Below, piece by piece: positions 33,104 through 43,381 of a DNA stretch of 64,000 nucleotides. A program made the position numbers and the translations under genes. A model generated the notes under the pieces. That model searched no databases, had not been told where the DNA came from, and saw nothing but the letters and a program-made list of their open reading frames with translations. Location of the stretch: positions 53,020,757 to 53,084,756 of the forward strand of contig OZ007579.1 of the NCBI GenBank assembly GCA_963931925.1. Direction: 5' to 3'. Origin of the DNA: Onchidella celtica. Its lineage: Eukaryota; Mollusca; Gastropoda; Systellommatophora; Onchidiidae. The number at the start of each line of letters is the position of its first letter. Within the stretch, counting starts at the first letter, position 1.

Positions 33104-34319
33104 TGTCACGATCACGTGCGTGAAGATGGTCACGACCACGTGTGTGATGAGTACCTAACTTATTTACCTTTTAAACCCAGCTAACAAGCCAAGCAAGCAG
33201 ACCAGCGATCAACGGACACATAGAGTGGGATTTAAATTAAACGATATTTAATTATAAATGCATGACCAAACTTATGTCAAAACATTCAAATCATGATAAT
33301 CACATACATAATCACAAAAACAGAGATATTGCAAATTTACTCTTGGGGATCATGGCTATTATCTATTCCCCGTTTCACATCTAGATCTAATCCCTCTGTC
33401 TATAATATAAACTTAACTACGTATACTTAATAGTCTCTGTCAACAGCTGCCCTCCTCGTTGATGCAGTTTCACGTCTCCAGAGTTCACATGATCCTTTCT
33501 AGATCTCTAACTTCGACGATAAAAGGGGAAACAGACGCCCCTGGCTTCTCACAAATAAGAACACACAGTTCACACCCGCCATCGTAGATTACTTGTTCCT
33601 TGAGGGGTTCTCGACATCCCGTCCTCAAAGACTCTTCTTCTGCAAACACACTGCACACCGACGGTTCACACCCGCCATCGTAGATTCACGAGCTTCTGAT
33701 GGGTTCCCATCCTATCATCAGAACTCCTCAACTTCTGGTCCCCATGGCACGACCTTCCACTTGTCGCCCGGACCGATAAATTCTTCTTATTGGGAAATAA
33801 ATGTGAACATCATGGATCCCTCACACACCTAACACTTCTGGTCCCCACTGGCACGACCTTCCACTTGTCGCCCGGACCGATAAATTCTGCGTCTTCCTTT
33901 AGGAATGAATAACTTGGGAACCTCATAGATCCCTCACATACTTAACACCCCTGGTCCCCATGGCACGACCTTCCACCTGTCGCCCGGACCACTTCTCGCT
34001 GCGTCTTCCTTTAGGAATGAATAATTTGGGAACCACGTGTGTCGAGCTTCTCCTCTACTTATACTCCCGAGGTTTTTGCACACGCGACTAGTTTAAAGCG
34101 AGTCGTGTGTATCTATCCACGCTCGTCAACAATGTTAAAAACCGTGTTTTCCCCTGCTAAGCTCACCCCCCTAGACTCGTGGCGCACAAGGCCACCGACC
34201 TTCCTCGTGATAGTAATCTTTCATGCTAGTCAACAACTTAAAAAAACTCCCCTTCTCCCCTACTAAGTTTACCCCCTCTATACTCGTGGCGTACAAGGTC
34301 ATCAACCTTAATCGTGACA
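33104..34319 (-). repeat. 3' LTR of element D
   Basis: 1216 bp, TGTCACGATCACGTGCG to CTTAATCGTGACA. It contains three spaced copies (near 33737, 33837, 33952) of a unit with TGGTCCCC and GGCACGACCTTCCAC. It has 5 bp (ATATA) more than the 5' LTR and around ten substitutions. Confidence 0.92.
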
Positions 34320-34333
34320 CCTCCTTCCCACAA
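34320..34333 (-). promoter_or_regulatory. Polypurine tract of element D
   Basis: The minus strand reads TGTGGGAAGGAGG directly before the 3' LTR. Confidence 0.7.
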
Positions 34334-34430
34334 AACAAAATTTTGATCCCCAGAGCAAAATTTTTACAAGAAATTCAATACATCAGAATTTCATTCAAAT
34401 AAGAAGGGTAAACAATCCAAATACATAGCA

Positions 34431-34529
34431 TCAATGACAAAGGCAATCAGCAATTACATTCTCTCTCCCTTTCACATGTATAATATGTAAATCATATTCC
34501 TGCAACATTAGGAAATAAATCTGGATACC
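34431..34529 (-). pseudogene. RT start and RNase H tail remnant, element D
   Basis: Just after the integrase stop, one frame reads RYPDLFPNVAG, the usual start of gypsy RT, and the integrase frame then reads LQEYDLHIIHVKGRENV ... IADCLCH, the end of RNase H, before a TGA at 34431-34433. Everything between (about the whole RT and RNase H) is deleted. The remnant shows that RT followed integrase in this element too. Confidence 0.85.
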
Positions 34530-36165
34530 TCACACCAAATCTTTCAACCGCTCTCTGGGACGCAATTTCACATGATTTAATTTACCATCAATATTCTGTA
34601 AAATCTCAGAATTTGACAACTTAGGGGATATCACATCATGTCTGAGATGTACATCTTGAGTCTCTTCTTGTGACTCAATATCATTATCCACTTCATTCAC
34701 TACAGCAACATTCTCAACTGGCTTTTCATGATACATTTTCAACATATTAATATGACACAATTGTGTACTCTTTCTCCTATCTGGAGTTTTTATAATATAA
34801 TTGAGATCATTAATTTTTGTCTCAATTTCACAGGGTCCATAAAATCTAGCCTGGAGAGGGTTTGACTCCAGGGGAAATAAAACAAGGACCTTATCTCCAG
34901 GTTTAAAACTTCTTGTCCTGGCCTTCCTGTCGTACCAAAATTTCATTTTCTCTTGGGCACATCCCAAATTCTCTTTTGCTAATTCACAAACCTTATGCAG
35001 CCTATCTCTAAACTTCGGCACATAATCTAATACATTCATTTGAGGATCATCACCGATCCATTTTTCTTTTAACAGAGCCAACGGCCCACGAACATTATGT
35101 CCAAACACTAACTCAAAAGGACTAAATCCTAGTGATTCTTGAACTGACTCTCTAGCTGCAAACAACAGCAAATGTATTCCTTCGTCCCAATTTTTCTCGC
35201 TATCATAGCAATATGTTCTCATCATATTCTTTAAAGTAGCGTGGAATCTCTCTAAAGCTCCCTGAGATTCTGGGTGGTACGCAGACGACTTAATTTGTTT
35301 TGTCCCCAGTTCACCAATAACTTGTTTAAACAGTCTCGACATAAAGTTACTGCCCTGATCAGACTGTATTTCTTTGGGCAATCCAAATAAAGTAAAAAAC
35401 TTTACTAGAGCTTTCACAATACTCTGTGTCTTAATATTTCTAAGAGGAATCGCCTCAGGAAGTCTAGTGGATGTACACATTATGGTTAATAAATATTGAT
35501 TTCCTGAGCTGGTCTTTGGCAAAGGACCAACGCAATCGACGACAACCTTAGAAAAGGGCTCCCCACAAATTGGAATTGGCTGTAAAGGGGCCATTCTTTT
35601 TCCTGCATTTGGTTTTCCCACTATCTGACATGTGTGACATGTATTACAAAAATAAGCCACATCCTTGTTAATTCCTGGCCAAAAAAAATGTCTCGTTATC
35701 CTGTCATTGGTCTTCCTTATACCCAAATGGCCACCCAGAAGTAAATTATGGGCCATGGCAAGTATCTCGTGCCTATATGGTTTTGGAACCACAACTTGAT
35801 AGACAACCGCCCACTCTTCCGTTGCGCGGACATCAATGGGTCTCCATTTTCTCATAAGTACTCCATCTTTTATGAAGTACCCTTTTTGTACTTTATTAAG
35901 TTCTTCGTCGCTCAGAACTTGATCCTGCAATGGCTGTAAGCTAGGATCTAAGCCTTGTTCTTTAATTAACTGGTCTCTATCATATGATAAATTCTTATCT
36001 TCCCGCATAACATCGGAACGACTGACATCTTCATGTAATACGGATCCTAGAAAAGTATTAGAAAGATCATAAGAATGATCTACATTGGATTCCGTCGACC
36101 TATCTTCTTTACAAATCTCTTCACTGTCATCTGACTGCTCTTTCTTTTTAGCCATAGCTCGAGTC
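34530..36165 (-). CDS. Integrase of element D
   Basis: 541 codons counted from the ATG at 36155, though the natural frame continues upstream into protease across the LINE. In order: linker; H2C2 finger (AHNLLLGGHLG ... CNTCHTCQ); DDE core with D in VVDCVGPLP, D in IQSDQGSNF and E in GALERFHATL, exactly 35 residues after the second D; GPY/F-like module (FYGPCEIE); and a C-terminal tail ending RPRERLKDLV. All catalytic residues are present, so this domain could be functional if made, but it has no own promoter and is cut from protease by the LINE. Confidence 0.92.
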
Positions 36166-39100
36166 GCAAGATCTCACTGATATTGACTCCATCAGGAAAT
36201 CCCAAATTATTGATCGAGAACTTCAGCTACTAAACATCGACATCGCTGCCCTTCAAGAAACTCGACTTCCCGACTCCGGGTCAGTCAAAGAAGAAAACTA
36301 CACCTTCTTCTGGCAGGGTCTTAGCAGCGAACAGCCGAGAATCCACGGCGTGGGCTTTGCCGTAAAAAACTCCCTTATCAATTCGATCGCAACTCCAATT
36401 GGAGTGTCAGAACGCATCATGACACTCAGACTGAACACCCGGTCTGGTTTTACCAACATTATCTGTGTCTATGCCCCAACACTTACCTCCTCTGACGAAA
36501 CCAAAGACATTTTCTACGAGGCATTGCAGAGGACTCTCCACAACATCCCTCTCACCGAAGGCCTGCTAATTCTGGGTGACTTTAACGCTCGAGTGGGAGC
36601 AGATCACTCCGCATGGCCAAAGTGCATTGGGCACTTCGGCATTGGCAACATCAACGAAAACGGGCAGCGCCTTCTGGAGCTATGCTCCGTAAACTCATTA
36701 TGTGTTACAAACACGTACTTTGACCTTAAGAGATGCCAAAGAACATCATGGCGCCATCCCAGGTCTGGCCATTGGCATCAATTAGATCTTATTCTCTCAA
36801 GGAGGAAGAGTTTGGGCTGTATAAAAATAACTCGTTCCCTCCACAGTGCTGACTGTGACACCGACCATGCACTGGTAGTCAGCAAAATCAAAATTTCGGC
36901 CAAGAAAATATACAGATCAAAAGCCCCTTCAATCCCTAAGATCAATGTAACAGCAATCAGAGATGAATCAAATAGAAAGTCATTTGAAAAGTTATTTGCT
37001 GAAAGCATGGATAATGTCAGCCAATGTGACTCGGTAGATGAAACATGGAACACTCTCAGTTCAAAAATTCATGACTGTGCCATCAAGTCTTTTGGACAGC
37101 ATAAAGTTTCAAACAACGACTGGGTAGCCCAGAACAGCGAAATTCTCCTACCTCTCATTGAGCAAAAGAAATCTGCTTTCAATGAGTATAACAAAAATTG
37201 CAATCAGAGTACAAAAACTTGTTTGAAAAATGCAAAAGCTAAACTTCAGCTGGAGGTAAGACGTTGCGCCAACAAATACTGGACAGACTTGTGTAACAGC
37301 ATACAAGAGGCAAATGAAAAGGGAGATATGAAAACCGCCTTTAGTCAGATGAAAGTAGCTCTTGGGCCAATCATCACCAAAAGCGCCCCACTTAAGTCTG
37401 TAAATGGTGAACCCATCACAGATAAAAATGAACAACTGAATAGGTGGGTAGAGCATTACTCTCTGTTGTATTCAACTGAGAAAAATATTCCACCAGATTT
37501 TGAGGAACACCTCCAAAAACTGCCAATAATGGCCGAACTTGACGCTGAACCTTCCTTAGTCGAGCTTTCCAATGCAATCGACCACCTGTCTGCTGGAAAA
37601 GCCACAGGAAGTGACAACATTCCTGCAGAGGTATTAAAAGACCTAAAAGGCCCACTATTACCACACCTGTATAATCTGTTACTGCAGTGTTGGAAAGAAG
37701 GCGTGATACCACATGATATGAGAGACGCCAAAATTGTCACACTTTACAAGAACAAAGGAGACAAAGGCGACTGCAACAACTATCGAGGCATATCCCTCCT
37801 CAGCATTACTGGAAAGGCTTTTGCTGGCGTCATCCTCTGCCGCCTTCAACAACTGGCGGAAAAAGTCTTACCAGAAACACAATGTGGCTTTCGAAGCAAA
37901 CGATCAACTATTGACATGATATTTGCACTTCGGCAAATCCAAGAAAAATGTAAAGAACAAAACAGGCCGCTTATAACATGCTTTGTGGACCTAACAAAGG
38001 CTTTCGACACCGTAAGCCGATCTGGCCTGTATGCAGTCCTTAAATCCATAGGCTGTCCACCAACATTGCTAAAACTTATTGCATCCTTCCACACTGACAT
38101 GAGGGCATGTGTCAACTTTGAAGGCTGCACATCCAATTCATTTGCTGTAAACAGCGGTGTGAAGCAGGGATGTGTTCTTGCTCCTACCTTATTTGGTATA
38201 TATTTTGCAGCCCTACTCAAGAATGCCTTTGGTCAATGTTCAGGTGGAGTACTTATTAACACCAGAGTGGATGGCTCCATTTTTAATGTTGCCAGACTAA
38301 AAGCAAAATCTCGTACAGAGCATATTATGTTACAAGAGCTCCTCTTCGCAGATGATGCTGCAATCGTGGCCCACGATGAAACCACGCTCCAGGCTCTCAT
38401 CAATAGCCTTGCCAAAGCCTGTGACAAATTCATGCTAAGGATCAGTGTCTCAAAAACTGTAGTTTTGACACAAGGCTTGAGAAACCCCAACCCAATCATG
38501 CTGAATGGCTCTCCTCTGGAGCAAGTGGGAAAATTCTGCTACCTAGGCTCAACCATCAGTGGTAGCACAGACATAACAACTGAAATAAATGCCAGAATAG
38601 GAAAGGCGGCCACAGCTTTTGGCAAACTCTCAAAAAGGGTGTGGAACAATAGCAAGCTGACCATCAAAACAAAGGTACTCGTGTACCAAACTTGCGTCTT
38701 AAGCACCCTGCTGTATGGCTCAGAGACATGGACCACCTACTCCAAACATGAAAGATCCCTCAACTCCTTCCACCTGCGCTGCCTACGCAAAATTCTCAAG
38801 ATCAAGTGGCAAGACAGGATCTCAAATATCGAAGTTCTGAGCCGAGCCAACATTCCATCAACTCAGGCTCTCCTAGGCAAAAAAAGACTGCGGTGGCTTG
38901 GACATCTCCACCGTATGGAAAATGATCGCATCCCCAGACAAATTCTCTACGGGGAACTTGCTACTGGCAACCGACCCAGAGGTAGGCCACATCTGCGATT
39001 CAAAGACACTTGCAAGGTCACGATGAAAGCATTCAACATCGACCCCAATGAATGGGAGAACCTTGCAAATGATCGAAGCAGATGGAGACAAAAATTGCGC

Positions 39101-39335
39101 AGTGGCACGCTCGCAATAGACTTCAAGGCAAAAGAAACATACCTGACAAAACGACAGAGGCGGAATGAAAACACTCGCCAAAGTGAACCCAAAAGACTGA
39201 CCTGCAATCACTGCCATCGCACTCTCGGGTCAAACATTGGTAGAATAAGCCACGAGAGAAGCTGTCAGTCAAAGTGAAAGTGAATATTCTAGCTGCTAAG
39301 ACCGTCTGTAAAGACGCTAAAGGCCATATATATAT
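36166..39335 (+). mobile_element. Nearly full-length RTE-like LINE inserted in element D
   Basis: 3170 bp, flanked by the 12-bp duplication ATAGCTCGAGTC (36154-36165 and 39336-39347), with a very short 3' UTR (58 bp) ending in an AT repeat tail. It sits between protease and integrase of D, in the opposite orientation; joining the flanks gives an uninterrupted TRAMAKKKEQ. A 5'-truncated copy at 16782-17956 is almost identical. Short 3' UTR, simple repeat tail and APE-type endonuclease suggest the RTE group; the clade is an inference. Confidence 0.93.
36167..39277 (+). CDS. LINE ORF: endonuclease and reverse transcriptase
   Basis: The frame is open from the first base of the element (1036 codons to TGA at 39277); the first ATG is at 36350, inside the endonuclease. 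APE-type endonuclease motifs: LNIDIAALQETRL, LILGDFNARVG, DCDTDHALVV. The leading WNVRT-type segment with its Asn is missing, so the 5' end is slightly truncated. RT follows: CNNYRGISLLSITGKAF, QCGFRSKRSTIDMIFALRQI, CFVDLTKAFDTV, SGVKQGCVLAPTLFG, LLFADDAAIV. The C-terminal region has SETWTTYSKHERSLN, LRWLGHLHRM and a CNHC...HERSC finger. RT appears intact and would work by target-primed reverse transcription. Confidence 0.93.
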   Translation, partial: QDLTDIDSIRKSQIIDRELQLLNIDIAALQETRLPDSGSVKEENYTFFWQGLSSEQPRIHGVGFAVKNSLINSIATPIGVSERIMTLRLNTRSGFTNIICVYAPTLTSSDETKDIFYEALQRTLHNIPLTEGLLILGDFNARVGADHSAWPKCIGHFGIGNINENGQRLLELCSVNSLCVTNTYFDLKRCQRTSWRHPRSGHWHQLDLILSRRKSLGCIKITRSLHSADCDTDHALVVSKIKISAKKIYRSKAPSIPKINVTAIRDESNRKSFEKLFAESMDNVSQCDSVDETWNTLSSKIHDCAIKSFGQHKVSNNDWVAQNSEILLPLIEQKKSAFNEYNKNCNQSTKTCLKNAKAKLQLEVRRCANKYWTDLCNSIQEANEKGDMKTAFSQMKVALGPIITKSAPLKSVNGEPITDKNEQLNRWVEHYSLLYSTEKNIPPDFEEHLQKLPIMAELDAEPSLVELSNAIDHLSAGKATGSDNIPAEVLKDLKGPLLPHLYNLLLQCWKEGVIPHDMRDAKIVTLYKNKGDKGDCNNYRGISLLSITGKAFAGVILCRLQQLAEKVLPETQCGFRSKRSTIDMIFALRQIQEKCKEQNRPLITCFVDLTKAFDTVSRSGLYAVLKSIGCPPTLLKLIASFHTDMRACVNFEGCTSNSFAVNSGVKQGCVLAPTLFGIYFAALLKNAFGQCSGGVLINTRVDGSIFNVARLKAKSRTEHIMLQELLFADDAAIVAHDETTLQALINSLAKACDKFMLRISVSKTVVLTQGLRNPNPIMLNGSPLEQVGKFCYLGSTISGSTDITTEINARIGKAATAFGKLSKRVWNNSKLTIKTKVLVYQTCVLSTLLYGSETWTTYSKHERSLNSFHLRCLRKILKIKWQDRISNIEVLSRANIPSTQALLGKKRLRWLGHLHRMENDRIPRQILYGELATGNRPRGRPHLRFKDTCKVTMKAFNIDPNEWENLANDRSRWRQKLRSGTLAIDFKAKETYLTKRQRRNENTRQSEPKRLTCNHCHRTLGSNIGRISHERSCQSK

Positions 39336-39347
39336 ATAGCTCGAGTC

Positions 39348-39673
39348 ACCGCACATGAAGGATATATGTTTGTATCTTCACTTTCGTCATCAGTACTAGG
39401 TTTGGAAGTCAACTGCACAGTAGGTATTTTCCTAGCACCGGCAAGATCATTTCCCAACAATAGAGATATTCCCTCTATTGGCAAACCAGACTTAAGTCCA
39501 ACTACCGCTCGACCTGTTATAAAGTCTGACTTCAAATAAATTTTATGCAAAGGTACAGAGCTAAAGACTCCCTCTATACCCTGTATAAGACTAACTTCTC
39601 CAGTATTGGAATCATCATTAAAATCTAGAACATTATCTAACAGGAGGGACTGGGAACATCCAGTATCCCGCAA
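39348..39673 (-). CDS. Protease of element D, frame broken from Gag
   Basis: Retroviral-type aspartic protease: the frame reads PLKILRDTGCSQSLLL (active-site DTG), VPLHKIYLKSDFITG and LLLGNDLAG (the LLG flank). It runs out into the LINE at 39347. It lies one frame away from Gag because of the 8-bp duplication at 39686-39701. Gag-Pol was probably one continuous frame, as in B and C. Confidence 0.88.
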
Positions 39674-39678
39674 TATTT

Positions 39679-41049
39679 TTAATGGTATGGGGGTATGGGG
39701 GTGGCATTTTCCCCAAGAGACACTAGACCCTCTGACACAAATGGCAGAAACTCTTCCCTTATGGTCTCTAACTTCTTCCCTGAGTTACGAGGCTGTGGAG
39801 CGTTTATAACTTTCGGTCTTCCCACAAAAGCTATAGGGCCAGTCTTCTTTTTTCCAAGAGCACGACAATCCCAGCTTCTATGGCCTAATCTCCCACTGTT
39901 ATTACATCTTGATCCCTCGTTCCTCCAATCTCTTCTCTGGAAATGATAATCTTTCCCACTAGGACCAGGTCTTCTCCCATCGAAACTACTGGATCTCCGC
40001 GGGAATTCAATCTTGACTCCCCTCGGATCGCCAGCAATATCATTTACGGACCTCCTATCCTGAACTCTACCCGGTCTACTGAGCCCAAATCTACTTTTAT
40101 GAGTTAATGTAAACTCGTCAGCCAGTTTTGCGGCATCTTGCAACGTCTTTGTTTCTTTCTCATTGAGGTACGTCTTTATTTCATCACGGATTCCCGTTTT
40201 GAAGTCCTCTAGTAATATGAGCTGTTTAAGCTTTTCATAATCTTTACATACCTCCATCGAGGAACACCATCTCTCAAAAAATACCTCTTTTTCATGAGCA
40301 AACTCAATATAGGTTTGACTGTCAATTTTTTTATAATATCGGAACTTTTGCCGATATGCTTCAGGCACTAATTCATACGCTTTTAATATTGCGTCCTTCA
40401 CACGGTCATAATCCCCCGCGTCTTCCATGGAAAGGGCCGAAAAGGTCTGTTGTGCTTTACCCCTTATTACACTCTGTAACATTAATGGCCAATGTTGTTT
40501 GGGCCAGTTCAGACTAAGGGCCACCTTCTCAAAATGTTGGAAGTATTTATCCACTTCCCTCTCATTAAAGGGGGGAACCAATCTTACTTCTCTACTCGCT
40601 AGAAAACTAGGTTCATGTGATCTACTAGTAACACCCAATCTGGCTTTTTCTAGCTCATGTTGTCTTTCCCGTTCTTTTTCTTTTTCTTGCGCCTGTCTAT
40701 CTTTTTCTTTCTCTTGTCTTTCTTTATCTTTCTCTTGTCTTTCTTTATCTTTCTCCCGTGCCTCGTGTTCTAGCTTTTTCTGCTCTAGCTCGATCCGCAT
40801 CTTCTCTTTCTGTAACTCAATATTAACTTCAGTTACTGATGCCATAGTTTCAAACTGAGCTAGGTCGTTTTCTTCGAACACATCATCATCCACATAATAC
40901 TCAGCAATATATCTCGATATTTCTGCTTTTCTTAAGCTAGCTTTCACATAATCGAGTCCTAATCTCTTACTAATCGTCAATAACTCCGGTTTCCTGAAGG
41001 TTAACAAATCCTCCGGTCTCGGTGACGTTAGAAAGGTATTTATCTCCAT
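39679..41049 (-). CDS. Gag of element D
   Basis: 456 codons from ATG at 41049 (MEINTFLTSPRPEDLL). N-terminal domain with RKAEISRYIAEYY; about residues 75-140, a coiled coil of EKDKERQ repeats; 155-310, a SCAN/capsid-like region (VPPFNEREVDKYFQHFE, PEAYRQKFRYYKK, KLKQLILLEDFKTGI, LNEKETKTLQDAAKLADEF); basic linker; then one zinc knuckle CNNSGRLGHRSWDC in which the second Cys is Ser. It ends early (PIPPYH) through the frameshift. The similarity of this type of capsid to vertebrate SCAN domains is established for Gmr1-like elements. Confidence 0.9.
   Translation of the reverse strand: MEINTFLTSPRPEDLLTFRKPELLTISKRLGLDYVKASLRKAEISRYIAEYYVDDDVFEENDLAQFETMASVTEVNIELQKEKMRIELEQKKLEHEAREKDKERQEKDKERQEKEKDRQAQEKEKERERQHELEKARLGVTSRSHEPSFLASREVRLVPPFNEREVDKYFQHFEKVALSLNWPKQHWPLMLQSVIRGKAQQTFSALSMEDAGDYDRVKDAILKAYELVPEAYRQKFRYYKKIDSQTYIEFAHEKEVFFERWCSSMEVCKDYEKLKQLILLEDFKTGIRDEIKTYLNEKETKTLQDAAKLADEFTLTHKSRFGLSRPGRVQDRRSVNDIAGDPRGVKIEFPRRSSSFDGRRPGPSGKDYHFQRRDWRNEGSRCNNSGRLGHRSWDCRALGKKKTGPIAFVGRPKVINAPQPRNSGKKLETIREEFLPFVSEGLVSLGENATPIPPYH
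39686..39701. repeat. 8-bp tandem duplication TATGGGGG that breaks Gag-Pol of D
   Basis: TATGGGGG occurs twice in a row. With one copy, the Gag frame would pass directly into PLKILRDTG of protease; with two it ends at a TAA seven codons later. Confidence 0.85.
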
Positions 41050-41120
41050 GGCCGCTGGTCTGACTTACAAAAATATTTCTACAACTTGGAAAAACACTCG
41101 TTTGTGTCCTAAACTTTCAA

Positions 41121-41138
41121 ATCCCGGACGGGCCCCCA
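41121..41138 (-). promoter_or_regulatory. Primer binding site of element D
   Basis: The minus strand reads TGGGGGCCCGTCCGGGAT, one base different from the tRNA-Pro PBS of E, two bases inside the LTR. Confidence 0.8.
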
Positions 41139-41140
41139 AT

Positions 41141-42351
41141 TGTCACGATCACGTGCGTGAAGATGGTCACGACCACGTGTGTGATGAGTACCTAACTTAT
41201 TTACCTTTCAAACCCAGCTAACAAGCCAAGCAAGCAGACCAGCGATCAACAGACACATAGAGTGGGATTTAAATTAAACGATATTTAATTATAAATGCAT
41301 GACCAAACTTATGTCAAAACATTCAACTCATGATAATCACATACATAATCACAAAAACAGAGATATTGCAAATTTACTCTTGGGGATCATGGCTATTATC
41401 TATTCCCCGTTTCACATCTAGATCTAATCCCTCTGTCTATAAACTTAACTACGTATACTTAATAGTCTCTGTCAACAGCTGCCCTCCTCGTTGATGCAGT
41501 TTCACGTCTCCAGGGTTCACACGATCCTTTCTAAATCTCTAACTTCGACGATAAAAGGGGAAACAGACGCCCCTGGCTTCTCACAAATAAGAACACACAG
41601 TTCACACCCGCCATCGTAGATTACTTGTTCCTTGAGGGGTTCTCGACATCCCGTCCTCAAAGACTCTTCTTCTGCAAACACACTGCACACCGACGGTTCA
41701 CACCCGCCATCGTAGATTCACGAGCTTCTGATGGGTTCCCATCCTATCATCAGAACTCCTCAACTTCTGGTCCCCATGGCACGACCTTCCACTTGTCGCC
41801 CGGACCGATAAATTCTTCTTATTGGGAAATAAATGTGAACATCATGGATCCCTCACACACCTAACACTTCTGGTCCCCACTGGCACGACCTTCCACTTGT
41901 CGCCCGGACCGATAAATTCTGCGTCTTCCTTTAGGAATGAATAACTTGGGAACCTCATAGATCCCTCACATACTTAACACCCCTGGTCCCCATGGCACGA
42001 CCTTCCACCTGTCGCCCGGACCTCTTCTCGCTGCGTCTTCCTTTAAGAATGAATAATTTGGGAACCACGTGTGTCGAGCTTCTCCTCTACTTATACTCCC
42101 GAGGTTTTTGCACACGCGACTAGTTTAAAGCGAGTCGTGTGTATCTATCCACGCTCGTCAACAATGTTAAAAACCGTGTTTTCCCCTGCTAAGCTCACCC
42201 CCCTAGACTCGTGGCGCACAAGGCCACCGACCTTCCTCGTGATAGTAATCTTTCATGCTAGTCAACAACTTAAAAAAACTCCCCTTCTCCCCTACTAAGT
42301 TTACCCCCTCTATACTCGTGGCGTACAAGGTCATCAACCTTAATCGTGACA
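41141..42351 (-). repeat. 5' LTR of element D
   Basis: 1211 bp, same ends as the 3' LTR. The chance frames at 41625 and 42071 translate identically to those in the other LTR. Confidence 0.92.
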
Positions 42352-43377
42352 AGGACAGATTCGATAAATCCGACCGATTACGATAAATCCGAATTTTGAA
42401 TATTGGACGCTAAAATAGGATTATTCCGATCTTTATATATAGGCCTATTTATAAGGCCACGCTTATTCACAGATGTCTGCGCACATGGATTTTTGGTTTC
42501 GTGATTTTATTTAGCCAGAGCTCCTTTAGATCATAATTCTGGCTTGTTTTGTTGAATAATTAGGCTCTTCACTTGGTAAGATGGCTCGATTTGGAGTAAC
42601 GCAGGGTGTTTCTTATTTTAATGATGCACCAGGTTGTCTATTTTTTAGAGGTACTTATCTGTTTTCTTTTCCTCGGTAGCGTTAGTAGAGAGACCCTGCT
42701 TTGTAACGCGTTTACTCAGGTTCGCCAGTGGCATGCTAAGTAAACTCGTCTGCCAAGTTGGTAAGGGGGGGGGGGGGGGTTCGAATCTTCACAAGAGCTT
42801 TTTTCTCTGTTGTTGTTACTTTTTTTTTTCTACTTATGAACATGAATGAAATGTGTCTGACTAGGCCTATCTATAGGCCCATTGCAGATAACAGCCATTT
42901 TAGTTCTCAAGACCGACGCCTCACCATGGTGATGGCAGCACTGACTTTGATTCGTTGGCTGATTTGCTCCGTGAGCACTCCAGGCGTGGCAAACCAATCG
43001 GCGGCGAGCAAAAAAAAAAGTAAACAACATGTGTTCACGCACATGGGAGATGTTTGGTCAATTCTTTCACTTCCTTTCCCTTGTTAAACAAGTAATTTAC
43101 AGCAGGCATTTTAACCGCTTAGACATATCTCGAAGTTACACTCGTCAGCTGATCCATCCGCCATTTTAGCTAAGTGTCGGAAGTACAAAACGAAAACACT
43201 CTGTGACGTCATTTGCAATGGGCCTATATAGTTGTGTAGATCTAGAGCTATTTTATTTTTTATATGGTTCCCCGTCCGTAAGTCAAGTGGCACATGAAAA
43301 TAGAGTAGAAGTTGCATCTATAGAGATACAAAATCTAAATAAATAGGCCCAGATAATTTAAAAAAAAAAAAGTATTT
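42352..43377. other. Flank between element D and the host gene
   Basis: No coding sequence recognised. It has the inverted 32-bp partner at 42393-42424, a G15 run at 42765-42779, and GCCATTTT motifs near 42893 and 43160 like those common close to metazoan promoters. A 5' untranslated exon of the host gene could lie here, but none can be defined from sequence alone. Confidence 0.5.
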
Positions 43378-43381
43378 TTAA

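Larger units (their letters stand above)
33104..42351 (-). mobile_element. Gmr1-like LTR retrotransposon D, with a nested LINE
   Basis: LTRs at 33104-34319 and 41141-42351. On the minus strand: 5' LTR, PBS, Gag, protease, (LINE), integrase, tiny RT and RNase H remnants, polypurine tract, 3' LTR. Without the LINE it is about 6.1 kb. The sequence family is that of E, distinct from A, B and C. LTRs are about 99% identical by eye. No target-site duplication is found: the flanks are AAATA and AGGAC. RT and most of RNase H are deleted and an 8-bp duplication breaks the Gag-protease frame, so D is defective. Confidence 0.9.

Noticed and set aside
36778-39356. Several minus-strand frames of 60-124 codons
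   Set aside because: All are antisense to the LINE open frame, and the same ones recur antisense to the truncated copy.
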